From NCBI RefSeq assembly GCF_014251555.1, contig NZ_CP059190.1, positions 360,947 through 424,946 on the forward strand: a DNA stretch of 64,000 nucleotides. Reading direction: 5' to 3'. A program made the position numbers and the translations under genes. The notes under the pieces were generated by a model. The model worked only from the letters and a program-made list of their open reading frames with translations, made no database searches and had not been told where the DNA came from. Origin of the DNA: Blattabacterium cuenoti (GTDB lineage: Bacteria > Bacteroidota > Bacteroidia > Flavobacteriales > Blattabacteriaceae). This document shows, in pieces, positions 7,974-16,787 of the stretch (the first letter of the stretch is position 1; every line of letters begins with the position of its first letter).

Positions 7974-9200
7974 ATGATAGAGGATATAAAAACTATTAAT
8001 GATTTTGATTTCGAAAATCAAATAGTATTAATAAGAGTAGATTTTAATGTTCCTGTAGATAAATATTATCAAATAACAGATGATACACGTATTCAATTTA
8101 GTCTTCCTACTATTCAAAAAATTCTTTCTGAAAAAGGAAGAATAGTTCTCATTTCTCATTTTGGAAGACCTAATGGAAAACCTTCTAAAACTTATTCTTT
8201 AAAATTTTTAATTCCTTTTTTATCTAAAAAATTAAAACTTACTGTAGATTTTTGTGAGGATTGTATAGGAAAAAATGTAGAAAAAAAAATTAATGAATTA
8301 AAAAACGGTGAAATTTTATTATTGGAAAATCTTCGTTTTTATAAAGAAGAAGAAGAAGAAAATGAAAATTTTGCTTTTGAATTATCAAAATTAGGAAATA
8401 TTTATGTAAATGATGCTTTTGGAGTTTCTCATCGTTTACATACTTCTATTACTATTCTTCCTAAATTTTTTGGAAAAAAAAAATGTATAGGACTTCTTAT
8501 GCAAAAAGAAATTCAATTTTTGAACAAATTTTTATCAGGAAAAGGAGAAAAACCGATTACAGTTTTATTAGGAGGAGCAAAAATTTCTTCTAAAATTGAA
8601 ATAATTGAAAATCTTATTGATTTTGCAGATCATATATTAATAGGAGGAGGGATGTCTTATCCTTTTATTAAAATAAAGGGGGGAAAAATAGGAAACTCTC
8701 TTCTTGAAAAAGATAATAAAATAATTGAAAAAATCTTGTTTAAGATTTTTGATAAATGTCAAGAAAAAAACAAAAAAAATATTTTATCTTTTCCAAAAGA
8801 CGTTATTATTGCTGATTCATTTAAAAATACAGCAAATACTAAAGTTTCAGCTATTGATTCTATTCCAGATGGATGGGCTGGTTTGGATATAGGACCTCTT
8901 TCTATAAAATACTTTTGTGATATTATAGAAAAATCAAAAACCATTTTATGGAATGGACCAGTAGGAGTTTTTGAATTAACCAATTTTTCTTTAGGAACCA
9001 GATCTATTGCAAAAGCAATTGCAAAAACAACTGAAAAAGGAGCCTTTTCTTTGGTAGGAGGTGGAGATTCTATAGCCTCATTAAAAATGGAAGGATGTGA
9101 TAATAAAATCAGTTATTTGTCTACTGGAGGGGGGGCTTTGTTAGAAAGTTTGAAAAATAAAATACTTCCTGGAATAAAAGCTGTTATAAATAATACATAA
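7974..9200 (+). CDS. pgk: Phosphoglycerate kinase
   Basis: It catalyses the reversible ATP-forming step from 1,3-bisphosphoglycerate to 3-phosphoglycerate. Substrate-binding blocks RVDFNVPVD (about residue 21) and SHFGRPNGKPS are intact, as are LLGGAKISSK and the nucleotide-binding LVGGGDSIASL near the C-terminus. Length is 408, slightly above the usual 390-400. It starts at an ATG 33 bases after a -7-like box. With gpmI and eno elsewhere in the window it covers much of lower glycolysis or gluconeogenesis. Confidence 0.97.
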   Translation: MIEDIKTINDFDFENQIVLIRVDFNVPVDKYYQITDDTRIQFSLPTIQKILSEKGRIVLISHFGRPNGKPSKTYSLKFLIPFLSKKLKLTVDFCEDCIGKNVEKKINELKNGEILLLENLRFYKEEEEENENFAFELSKLGNIYVNDAFGVSHRLHTSITILPKFFGKKKCIGLLMQKEIQFLNKFLSGKGEKPITVLLGGAKISSKIEIIENLIDFADHILIGGGMSYPFIKIKGGKIGNSLLEKDNKIIEKILFKIFDKCQEKNKKNILSFPKDVIIADSFKNTANTKVSAIDSIPDGWAGLDIGPLSIKYFCDIIEKSKTILWNGPVGVFELTNFSLGTRSIAKAIAKTTEKGAFSLVGGGDSIASLKMEGCDNKISYLSTGGGALLESLKNKILPGIKAVINNT

Positions 9201-9225
9201 CATAATAAAAAATCAAGTTTTTAAT

Positions 9226-9233
9226 TATATTTG
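9226..9233 (+). promoter_or_regulatory. Predicted Bacteroidota -7 box for sodA-folB
   Basis: TATATTTG matches TAnnTTTG exactly and lies 32 bases upstream of the sodA start, within the 64-base gap after pgk. Confidence 0.45.
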
Positions 9234-9264
9234 TGTTTCTCATATTAATAAAAGAAAAAAAATT

Positions 9265-9891
9265 ATGTCATTTAAACTTCCAAAATTATCTTATTCATAT
9301 AAGGATTTCGAACCTTACATAGATAGAAAAACGATGGAAATCCATTACAATAAACATCATGCCTCTTATACAGATAATTTGAATAAAGCTATTTCTGGAA
9401 CAGATATGATGAATCTTCCTATAGAAAAAATTCTGAGAAGAGCTTGTATGGAAACTCCGGCAGTGCGCAATAATAGTGGAGGTTTTTATAATCATAATCT
9501 TTTTTGGAAAATATTAATTCCTCATTCAGAGTATACAGATCCAAGTATATTTTTGAATGAAGTTATTAGAAAAAATTTCAATTCTTTTGATCTTTTCAAA
9601 AACCAATTTTCTACTGCAGCATCTAATCGTTTTGGTTCAGGATGGGCTTGGTTATGTTGCATAAAAGAAAATCAATTGACAATTTGTTCTACAGCCAATC
9701 AAGATAATCCTATAATGTCTGGGATCGGTTGTGAAGGAATCCCAATATTAGGATTAGATGTTTGGGAACATGCTTACTATCTGCAATATCAAAACCGTCG
9801 TTTAGACTACATCTCTTCTTTTTGGAATATTATTAATTGGAAAAAAGTAGAAGAAAATTATAATAAAGTAGTAAATAATTTTCATGGGTAA
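9265..9891 (+). CDS. sodA: Superoxide dismutase (Fe/Mn family)
   Basis: It converts superoxide to hydrogen peroxide and oxygen. The metal ligands are visible: His in EIHYNKHH (about residue 27), His in FYNHNLFW (about 75), then Asp and His in the signature DVWEHAYY (about 164-171). Length (208 aa) is normal for cytosolic enzymes and no signal peptide is present. GGFYNHNLFW and GLDVWEHAYY fit the Fe/Mn family, but the metal cannot be settled by eye. It overlaps folB by 8 bases, so the two are probably co-translated. Confidence 0.95.
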   Translation: MSFKLPKLSYSYKDFEPYIDRKTMEIHYNKHHASYTDNLNKAISGTDMMNLPIEKILRRACMETPAVRNNSGGFYNHNLFWKILIPHSEYTDPSIFLNEVIRKNFNSFDLFKNQFSTAASNRFGSGWAWLCCIKENQLTICSTANQDNPIMSGIGCEGIPILGLDVWEHAYYLQYQNRRLDYISSFWNIINWKKVEENYNKVVNNFHG

Positions 9892-10240
9892 AATAATCCT
9901 AGAAAATATTAGATTGTTTGGATATCATGGATGTATGTCAGAAGAGGAGCATGTCGGTTCTCATTATACGACTAACATAGAAATTGAATTAAATCTTAAT
10001 CAAGCTTCCATTCATGATGATTTATCAAAAACTATTGATTATGTCCATTTGTATTGTATTGTGAAAGAAGAAATGAAGATTAACTCTAAATTGATAGAAC
10101 ATTTAGCACAAAGAATAATTCAAAGAATTAGAAAAGAATATAAAGAATTTTTGATCAAACATATAAAAGTAAAAGTTTGTAAAGAAAATCCTCCATTACA
10201 AGGAGACGTAGATAGAGTTTGTGTTATTTTAGATGATTAA
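9884..10240 (+). CDS. folB: Dihydroneopterin aldolase
   Basis: It cleaves 7,8-dihydroneopterin to 6-hydroxymethyl-dihydropterin in folate synthesis. Family motifs are LFGYHGCMSEEEHVG near the N-terminus, LSKTIDYVHLY, the LIEHLAQRI segment with the pterin-anchoring Glu, and KVKVCKENPPLQGDVD with the catalytic Lys region. It has 118 residues, the normal length. The start overlaps the end of sodA. No other folate gene is in the window. Confidence 0.93.
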   Translation: MGKIILENIRLFGYHGCMSEEEHVGSHYTTNIEIELNLNQASIHDDLSKTIDYVHLYCIVKEEMKINSKLIEHLAQRIIQRIRKEYKEFLIKHIKVKVCKENPPLQGDVDRVCVILDD

Positions 10241-10250
10241 AATTTTTTTT

Positions 10251-10321
10251 GGCACTGTGGCCGAGTGGGAAGGCAGAGGTCTGCAAAACCTTTTATAGCG
10301 GTTCGATTCCGCTCTGTGCCT
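10251..10321 (+). tRNA. tRNA-Cys (GCA) with an acceptor-stem U-U mismatch
   Basis: The cloverleaf has acceptor arms GGCACTG and CTGTGCC, anticodon stem GAGGT/ACCTT (one G-U pair) with loop CTGCAAA giving anticodon GCA, a T stem AGCGG/CCGCT with loop TTCGATT, and discriminator U73, the cysteine identity base. Acceptor pair 6-67 is T opposite T. The other six acceptor pairs are Watson-Crick. No CCA is encoded. It lies 10 bases after folB. Confidence 0.95.
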
Positions 10322-10373
10322 TTTCTTTTTTTTTGAAATTATATCACAATTTTTTTTGTATTAATTTTCTGCA

Positions 10374-10381
10374 TACATTTG
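10374..10381 (+). promoter_or_regulatory. Predicted Bacteroidota promoter for hemD
   Basis: TACATTTG matches the TAnnTTTG -7 box exactly, 43 bases before the hemD start. A TTTG at 10355-10358 could be the -33 element, with a rather short spacer of 15 bases. Confidence 0.45.
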
Positions 10382-10424
10382 CGAATTTAAATCAATAAAA
10401 CTTATTGAAGAGATAAAGATAGAG

Positions 10425-11177
10425 ATGAAGATAAATAATATTCTTATTTCACAACCTCTCACAGGCGGCTCAAACACTCCATACTTAGAGCTCAGTAAAA
10501 ATAAAAATATCAAGATCGATTTTAGATCCTTTATAGAAGTTAAAGGAGCATCATCTGATGATGTAAGAAAACAAAAAATCAATTTTTCTGATTTTACCGT
10601 GATACTTTTTATAAGTAAAAAATCTGTAGATCATTATTTCAGATTAGCGGAATCTATGCGTTTTAAAGTTCCAATTTCTATGAAATATATCTGTCAAACA
10701 GAAACAATTGCTTATTATTTGCAAAAGTATATTGTCTATAGAAAAAGAAAAATTTATATTGGAAATAAATCATTTCAAGACATATTGCCTTATATAAAGA
10801 AACATCCAAAAGAAAAATTTCTTTTGCCTTCTTCAGATATTTTAAAACCAGAAATTCCAAATATGTTGAATAAGATAAATATTTTTTGGAAAAGGGCTAT
10901 ATTATATAAAACCACTTCTAGTGATTTATCTGATTTAAAACACATATGTTATGACATTTTAGTTTTTTTTAGTCCAGCAGAAATCAAATCTTTGTTTGAA
11001 AATTTTCCTAATTTTGATCAGAATGGTATAAAAATTGCTACTTTCGGAAAAAATACTTTAGATGCTGCTGCTAAAGCAGGATTAAAAATAGATATAAAAG
11101 TTCCGACTCCAGAATTACCTTCTATGGCCATGGCTTTAGATAGATATATCAAAAAACTGAACACAATAAAATATTGA
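10425..11177 (+). CDS. hemD: Uroporphyrinogen-III synthase family protein
   Basis: This family closes linear hydroxymethylbilane into uroporphyrinogen III, the last common precursor of heme and siroheme. The 250 residues show the two-lobed HemD pattern: a weakly conserved start ILISQP, an inter-domain region, and the C-terminal blocks LVFFSPAEIKSLFENF, IKIATFGKNTLDAAAKAGL and PTPELPSMAMAL. HemD sequences diverge strongly, so the call rests on overall layout. It would supply the substrate for CobA (26018-26809), which starts siroheme synthesis. It is preceded by a good -7 box. Confidence 0.85.
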   Translation: MKINNILISQPLTGGSNTPYLELSKNKNIKIDFRSFIEVKGASSDDVRKQKINFSDFTVILFISKKSVDHYFRLAESMRFKVPISMKYICQTETIAYYLQKYIVYRKRKIYIGNKSFQDILPYIKKHPKEKFLLPSSDILKPEIPNMLNKINIFWKRAILYKTTSSDLSDLKHICYDILVFFSPAEIKSLFENFPNFDQNGIKIATFGKNTLDAAAKAGLKIDIKVPTPELPSMAMALDRYIKKLNTIKY

Positions 11178-11179
11178 AT

Positions 11180-11197
11180 AGTTATTTTTCGATAACT
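11180..11197 (+). terminator. Weak stem-loop just after hemD
   Basis: Arms AGTTAT and ATAACT enclose a six-base loop TTTTCG, starting 3 bases after the hemD stop. The stem is short and AT-rich and no T run follows, so terminator function is uncertain. Confidence 0.25.
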
Positions 11198-11282
11198 GAT
11201 TAATCTACACTCTCATGTTCCAAATAGCCCATACGTGATAATAATTTGTCTAGAAAATATATCAATATTCAATTTATTTTCA

Positions 11283-11308
11283 AAGGTTATCCTGCAGCAG
11301 AAGTGAAA
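11283..11308 (+). repeat. Inverted copy of a glmS coding segment
   Basis: These 26 bases match the sense sequence of glmS at 11674-11649 (minus strand) at 25 of 26 positions, but lie on the opposite strand, 23 bases beyond the glmS stop. The shared core AAGGTTATCCTGCAGCAGAA is identical. The source encodes the GYPAAEMK part of the GlmS sugar-isomerase domain. A read-through glmS mRNA could therefore pair its 3' end with its own coding sequence. Confidence 0.85.
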
Positions 11309-11330
11309 AAAAAGGAAATAAAAGATAAGT

Positions 11331-13181
11331 TTATTCCACTGTTACTGATTTTGCTAAATTTCTTGGCTGATCAACATTTTCTCCTCGGATATAAGCTATT
11401 TGATAAGCCAGCAATTGAAGAGGGATTACAGTAACTAACGGACTAAGTTCTTCGGAAATTTCTGGAACTTTAATTACGTAATCAGCTAACATATTTACTT
11501 GAATATCTCCTTCATTAACTATAGCTATTATTTTCCCTTTTCTAGCTTTAATCTCTTGAATATTTCCTACTATTTTGTTATAACATCCTTTTCTTGTTGC
11601 AATAATAATCACTGGCATATTTTCATCAATCAAGGCTATAGGTCCATGTTTCATTTCTGCTGCAGGATAACCTTCTGCATGAATATAGGATATTTCTTTT
11701 AGTTTTAAAGCTCCCTCTAAAGCAACTGGGAAGTTAATCCCTCTACCTAAATAAAGAAAATTATTTACATTATGATACACTTTGGAAATTTCTCTTATAG
11801 AATCATCTATTTTTAAAGCATGATTTACTTTTTCTGGAATTGATCCAAGTTCCTGACACAAATATTGATAACGATTATCATTTATAGCCGATCTGTATTT
11901 TCCTATTTTCAAAGCCAATAAAACAAGAACTGTGATTTGTGCAGTAAAAGATTTTGTAGATGCCACTCCAATTTCAGGACCTGCATGAGTATAAGCTCCT
12001 GCATCTACATTTCTCGCTATGGATGATCCTACTACATTACAAATACCAAAAACAAAAGCTCCTTTTGTTTTTGCCAATTTTAAAGCAGCTAAAGTATCGG
12101 CTGTTTCTCCCGATTGAGAGATCACAATAATTACATCTTTTTTTTCTATAATAGGATTTCTATACCTAAATTCGGAAGCATACTCTACTTCTACTGGAAT
12201 ACGAGCAAATTCTTCTAATAAATATTCCCCAATTAAACTAGCATGCCATGAAGTTCCACATGCTACTATAGTTATACATTTAGCATTAATAAAAATATCT
12301 TTATTAGATTCAATTCCATCAATACAAATTATACCTTCTGAAATTAATAATCTTCCACGCAATGTATCCAAAATTGTTTTTGGCTGCTCATATATTTCTT
12401 TCAGCATAAAATACTTATATTCTCCTTTTTCTATTTGTTTCAAATTTATTTGAAGTTTTTTAATAATTGGATTGAGTTTATGATTATCTACAATTTTCCT
12501 CAAATCTAATTCTTCACCTTTTCTAAGAATAGCCATTTCTCCATCTTTTAAATAAATAGCATTTTTAGTGTAATCTATGAAAGGAATAGGATCAGATGCA
12601 ATAAAAAATTCCTTATCATTAATACCCAACGCAAGAGGACTTCCTAATTTCGCAATAATAATTGTTTCTGGATGAGATTTATCCACAACAGCAATAGAAT
12701 AAGCACCTACTATCTCATTTAAAGAAATTCTTACAGCTTCTTCTAAAGATAATTTGTTTTCTTTCTTAATATATTCAATCAAATTAACAAGAACCTCTGT
12801 ATCTGTTTCACTTTGAAAATTAAAACCATTTTTTGACAAAATGATTTTAATTGCATGATAATTTTCTATGATTCCGTTATGAATCATAATCAGATCATTA
12901 GAATTAGAAACATGAGGATGAGCATTCAAATCATCTGGAATTCCATGTGTAGCCCATCTCGTATGACCTATTCCAGTTGTTCCACTTATTTTTATCTTGT
13001 AAGAAGATATTTTTTTTTCCAGTTCACTAACTCTTCCTTTAGTTTTACACAAACTATATCCATCATCATAAAATATGGCAATCCCAGAACTGTCATATCC
13101 TCGGTATTCCAATTTTTTTAATCCGTTAATGAGAATAGGATAAGCTTCTCTATAACCCAAATAACCAATTATACCACACAT
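11331..13181 (-). CDS. glmS: Glutamine--fructose-6-phosphate aminotransferase (isomerising)
   Basis: It makes glucosamine 6-phosphate, the entry point to peptidoglycan and lipid A amino sugars. The N-terminal amidohydrolase begins MCGIIGYLG, with the catalytic Cys at residue 2 once Met is removed, and has GHTRWATHG near residue 73. Two sugar-isomerase (SIS) domains follow, with VACGTSWHA and SQSGETADT in the first and AEGYPAAEMKHGP in the second. It ends in the typical LAKSVTVE. The 616-residue length is complete. It lies 43 bases after the glycogen-synthase-like gene and is probably co-transcribed with it. No glmS ribozyme is visible in that gap. Confidence 0.97.
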   Translation of the reverse strand: MCGIIGYLGYREAYPILINGLKKLEYRGYDSSGIAIFYDDGYSLCKTKGRVSELEKKISSYKIKISGTTGIGHTRWATHGIPDDLNAHPHVSNSNDLIMIHNGIIENYHAIKIILSKNGFNFQSETDTEVLVNLIEYIKKENKLSLEEAVRISLNEIVGAYSIAVVDKSHPETIIIAKLGSPLALGINDKEFFIASDPIPFIDYTKNAIYLKDGEMAILRKGEELDLRKIVDNHKLNPIIKKLQINLKQIEKGEYKYFMLKEIYEQPKTILDTLRGRLLISEGIICIDGIESNKDIFINAKCITIVACGTSWHASLIGEYLLEEFARIPVEVEYASEFRYRNPIIEKKDVIIVISQSGETADTLAALKLAKTKGAFVFGICNVVGSSIARNVDAGAYTHAGPEIGVASTKSFTAQITVLVLLALKIGKYRSAINDNRYQYLCQELGSIPEKVNHALKIDDSIREISKVYHNVNNFLYLGRGINFPVALEGALKLKEISYIHAEGYPAAEMKHGPIALIDENMPVIIIATRKGCYNKIVGNIQEIKARKGKIIAIVNEGDIQVNMLADYVIKVPEISEELSPLVTVIPLQLLAYQIAYIRGENVDQPRNLAKSVTVE

Positions 13182-13224
13182 TCTAACTGATAAAATTAGA
13201 AGTTTTATCTATGAAAAATATTAA

Positions 13225-14043
13225 TTAATTTATTTGTTCTAAAACAGTTTCTTTATAAAATTGTTGATAAACCGTTTCTATCTTTTCTACAGGATAATAT
13301 TTTAATACTAACAATTTATTTATTTTTATATAATCTTCTATTTCTTGAGGAAAAGAAAGATCTCCTTTTATTATAGCATCCGAAAAATATATGCATAATT
13401 TGATCAAATTAAAATAATTCGGATTTTCCAACAATTTTAATTTCTTAGATTTGATACCATCAAATCTTATTTTTTTAATAATGTCTTGATTTAGGATCCC
13501 TTTAAAAGGTTTGTTATAAATAGATACAACTATTTTTGCGTTTTGATACACAGGATCATTTTTATAAAAATTTTTAATATACAAAGGTATAAAAGAACTA
13601 ATCCATCCATATATATGGATAAGATCAGGTTTCCAATTTAATTTTTTTACAGTTTCTAAAACACCTTTTGTGAAAAACAAAGCTCTTTCGTCATTATCTT
13701 GAAAAAAGTTTCCTTTTTCATCTTCATATATAGCTTTCCTTTTAAAATATTCTTCATTATCTATGAAATAAACTTGCAGCCTTGCATCAGGAATAGATGC
13801 AACTTTTATCAATAATGGTTGATCTATATCATTAATAACTAAATTCATGCCTGACAAACGAATGACTTCATGTAATTGATGTCTCCTTTCATTTATCACT
13901 CCAAAACGAGGCATAAATATACGTACATCGTTTCCTATTGATTGCATAAACTTAGTGGCTTTTAAAGCCGATAAAGAGATTGGGTTCTCTGAAGAAAAAG
14001 GAAATAAGTCTGAAGAAACATATAATATACGTTTACCTGTCAT
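13225..14043 (-). CDS. Glycogen/starch synthase N-domain protein
   Basis: This 272-residue protein matches only the N-terminal GT5 catalytic domain of glycogen synthases. It begins RILYVSSDLFPF and has ALKATKFMQSIGNDVRIFMPRFG and PDLIHIYGWISSFIPLYIK. The C-terminal GT1-like half, which carries most of the ADP-glucose site in classical GlgA, is missing with no trace downstream. Short stand-alone proteins of this kind occur in Bacteroidota, so this is probably the lineage's normal form rather than a truncation. Its reaction is uncertain. It is followed by glmS and preceded by a TATATTTG box. Confidence 0.8.
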   Translation of the reverse strand: MTGKRILYVSSDLFPFSSENPISLSALKATKFMQSIGNDVRIFMPRFGVINERRHQLHEVIRLSGMNLVINDIDQPLLIKVASIPDARLQVYFIDNEEYFKRKAIYEDEKGNFFQDNDERALFFTKGVLETVKKLNWKPDLIHIYGWISSFIPLYIKNFYKNDPVYQNAKIVVSIYNKPFKGILNQDIIKKIRFDGIKSKKLKLLENPNYFNLIKLCIYFSDAIIKGDLSFPQEIEDYIKINKLLVLKYYPVEKIETVYQQFYKETVLEQIN

Positions 14044-14095
14044 CTTAGAGTTATTTTTTATTTTGATATATATATAGTAAAAAAACGGATCATTG

Positions 14096-14103
14096 CAAAT
14101 ATA
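14096..14103 (-). promoter_or_regulatory. Predicted Bacteroidota -7 box for the glycogen-synthase-like gene and glmS
   Basis: The minus strand reads TATATTTG, an exact TAnnTTTG match, about 53 bases upstream of the start at 14043, in the 187-base divergent gap shared with rnr. Confidence 0.45.
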
Positions 14104-14230
14104 ATAAATAATATCTAATACCTAAATTACCTAAATTTCATAATAAAAATGAAAAACGATTTCTTTTAGATAAAATCTTGTAGATTGTAGATTTTTTAGC
14201 TTTATTTATAGATAGACATGTTTTATTATC

Positions 14231-16225
14231 ATGAAATCAGAAAAAAAAATAAAAAAAAAACATTGTAATAATTTTGCTACTGGATTCATTAATATTACTA
14301 GCCGCGGATATGCTTTTGTTAATATAGAAGAATTTCAGAAAGATATTTTTATTCCAAAAAATAAGATAAACCGGGCTTTAGAAGGAGATTTAGTGAAAAT
14401 CAGATTGAATAAAAAAAAAGGAATAAAAATAGAAGGAGAGGTATTAAAAATTATAAAAAGAAAAACTAAAAAATTTATTGGAATATTAAAAATGAATCTT
14501 CAATCTAACTCTAAATATGGGTCAGTTATAGTCTACAACAATAGTATTCATGTAGATATCTTTATTCCAATAGATGATGAAAAATTGAAAAAATATCATC
14601 ACAATGATAAGGTATTAGTTCAAATCATATCATGGCCCAAAGAACTCAAAAATCCTTTGGGAAAAATTATCAAGATATTCGGACCATCTGGAGAATACAA
14701 AACTGAAATTTTTTCATTATTGGAAGAATATGGAATTCACTATGAATTTTCCAAAGAACTAGAAAATGAAGCTAAAAAAATTTCTTCAAGAAAAATTTCA
14801 GATACAGAAATTAGAAGAGATCTACGAAATATTAATACTTTTACTATAGATCCTTTAAATGCAAAAGATTTTGACGATGCTCTATCAGTTAGAAAGTTAA
14901 ATGATGAGACTTGGGAAATAGGTGTTCATATCTCCGATGTCTCTCATTATATAAAAGAAGGAAGCTTATTAGATAAAGAGGCATATTCACGTGCTACATC
15001 TATTTATTTTATAGAATATGTCATTCCTATGCTTCCAAAAATATTATCGAATGATCTTTGTTCCTTGCAGCCTAAGGAAGAAAAATTGTGTTTTTCCTAT
15101 ATTTTTAATATGAATAGTCAAGGAAAAATATTAAAAAGTTGGCTTGGTAAAACAATTATACGATCTGATAGAAGATTTACATATGAAGAAGTTCAACAAA
15201 TTATAGATAAAAAAAAAGGAGATTTTCACGAAGAAATTCATACCTTATTCTTGTTTTCTAAAATATTAACAAAAAAAAGATTAAAAAATGGATCTATCTA
15301 TCTCGAAAAAGTTGATATAAAATTTCATTTAGATGAAAAAAATAACCCAATTTCTTTACATTTAGAAAAAAATAATGATGCTCATCGGTTAATAGAAGAA
15401 TTTATGTTATTGACCAATCAAAAAATTTCAGAGTTTGTTAGTTTAAATTTAAATGGGAATTCTTCTAATCGACTTTTTATTTACAGAGTTCACGATAAAC
15501 CAGATTTTCAAAAAATTTTTTTTCTAAAAGAAATTATAGAGCCTTTAGGTTACTTTTTAGATTTTAAAAATTTAAAAAATTCCATTAATTATTTATTAAA
15601 AAAAATTAAAGGGAAGCAAGAACAAAATATGATTGAAAATTTAATTCTTCGTGCTATGAGTAAAGCCAAATATTCCACCAAAAATATAGGACATTATGGA
15701 TTATCTTTTTTTTATTATACTCATTTTACTTCTCCTATAAGAAGATATTCAGATATCATAGCTCATCGTTTACTGCACTATTATTTAAATCATAATAGTG
15801 AAAATACAGAGAAACTAAAAACAATGGAATTTTATGAAAAACAATCCCAACATTGCAGTTATAAAGAACGTTTAGCTATAGATGCAGAAAGGGATTTTTT
15901 AAAATATATACAAGTAAAATATATCAAAAAATTTTTAGGAAAAGAGTTTTATGGCATTATTACTGGATTTACTGATTGGAGTGTTTACATTGAACTACTA
16001 TTATTTCAAACAGAAGGAATGGTACGATTATGTGATATTAAAGAAGATTATTATATTCTAAATTCGAATAATTATAGTATAGTTGGAAAAAAAAAAAGAA
16101 AAGTTTATCATTTAGGGGACAAAGTAAAAGTGAAACTAATAGATGTTAATATGGAAAAAAAACAAATTATCCTTGATTGGATTGACAATCAAAATATCAT
16201 TGAAAAAAACACTAGAGTGAAATGA
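14231..16225 (+). CDS. rnr: Ribonuclease R (RNB-family 3'-5' exoribonuclease)
   Basis: This processive 3'-5' exoribonuclease can degrade structured RNA. N-terminal cold-shock/OB domains (about residues 15-160) precede the RNB domain, whose acidic metal site is seen in TIDPLNAKDFDDALS (about 211). The later HYGLSFFYYTHFTSPIRRYSD block is typical of the family. A C-terminal S1 domain begins near GKEFYGIITGFTDWSVYIE, followed by lysine-rich sequence. Its 664 residues are shorter than E. coli RNase R (about 810), mainly at the ends. It converges on coaD with a 7-base gap. In the AT-rich 187 bases upstream I see only a weak AAAATCT/AGATTTT dyad (14172-14195). Confidence 0.94.
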   Translation: MKSEKKIKKKHCNNFATGFINITSRGYAFVNIEEFQKDIFIPKNKINRALEGDLVKIRLNKKKGIKIEGEVLKIIKRKTKKFIGILKMNLQSNSKYGSVIVYNNSIHVDIFIPIDDEKLKKYHHNDKVLVQIISWPKELKNPLGKIIKIFGPSGEYKTEIFSLLEEYGIHYEFSKELENEAKKISSRKISDTEIRRDLRNINTFTIDPLNAKDFDDALSVRKLNDETWEIGVHISDVSHYIKEGSLLDKEAYSRATSIYFIEYVIPMLPKILSNDLCSLQPKEEKLCFSYIFNMNSQGKILKSWLGKTIIRSDRRFTYEEVQQIIDKKKGDFHEEIHTLFLFSKILTKKRLKNGSIYLEKVDIKFHLDEKNNPISLHLEKNNDAHRLIEEFMLLTNQKISEFVSLNLNGNSSNRLFIYRVHDKPDFQKIFFLKEIIEPLGYFLDFKNLKNSINYLLKKIKGKQEQNMIENLILRAMSKAKYSTKNIGHYGLSFFYYTHFTSPIRRYSDIIAHRLLHYYLNHNSENTEKLKTMEFYEKQSQHCSYKERLAIDAERDFLKYIQVKYIKKFLGKEFYGIITGFTDWSVYIELLLFQTEGMVRLCDIKEDYYILNSNNYSIVGKKKRKVYHLGDKVKVKLIDVNMEKKQIILDWIDNQNIIEKNTRVK

Positions 16226-16232
16226 AATGAGT

Positions 16233-16718
16233 TCATTCTATTCTCACGGAAGAAGGAACAAATATGGTATAATCCCCTCCATTTTTCATAATATCTCTCA
16301 CAATATAAGAACAAATATGAGAATTTTCATAAGAAGAAAGAAGATAAACAGTTTCAATAAGATCCGTTTTGTCTAATTTTTTATTAGCAAACAATATATC
16401 TTTTTCAAATTCAAAATCAAATTGATTTCTAATTCCTCTTAATAAAAATTTAGCTTTTTTTTTTGTACAAAAAGAAATGGTTAATCCGTTAAATGAATCG
16501 ATTTCTATTTTATGTTTCTGGGAAAAATCCAAAAAAGTTTTTCTAATCCATTTTTTTCTCTTCAAAAGAGAAAACATATTTTTTTTTTCCAAATTTTTTC
16601 CAACAGCTATAATAATTTTATCAAATAAATTTAAAGCTCTAATAATAATATCATAATGACCCAAAGTTATAGGATCAAAAGAACCAGGAAATACAGCTAC
16701 TTTTTCATTGTTATTCAT
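16233..16718 (-). CDS. coaD: Phosphopantetheine adenylyltransferase
   Basis: It adenylates 4'-phosphopantetheine to dephospho-CoA, the penultimate step of coenzyme A synthesis. The nucleotidyltransferase motif PGSFDPITLGHYDII (about residue 10) holds the (T/H)xGH signature. LLRGIRNQFDFEFEKD and the C-terminal SYIVRDIMKNGGD complete the family pattern. It has 161 residues, the normal length. It diverges from ricT over a 69-base AT-rich gap in which I recognise no TAnnTTTG box. Confidence 0.95.
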   Translation of the reverse strand: MNNNEKVAVFPGSFDPITLGHYDIIIRALNLFDKIIIAVGKNLEKKNMFSLLKRKKWIRKTFLDFSQKHKIEIDSFNGLTISFCTKKKAKFLLRGIRNQFDFEFEKDILFANKKLDKTDLIETVYLLSSYENSHICSYIVRDIMKNGGDYTIFVPSSVRIE

Positions 16719-16787
16719 AATAATTTTTTTAGATCACATATATTTATATATAATTTAATTTTTTATTAAAAAAAAGTTATTAGGATA

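Noticed and set aside
11246-11434. Open frame on the plus strand containing a GlmS-like GYPAAE peptide
   Set aside because: It starts at a TTG, is mostly antisense to the glmS 3' end, and the GYPAAE match comes only from the 26-base inverted duplicate.
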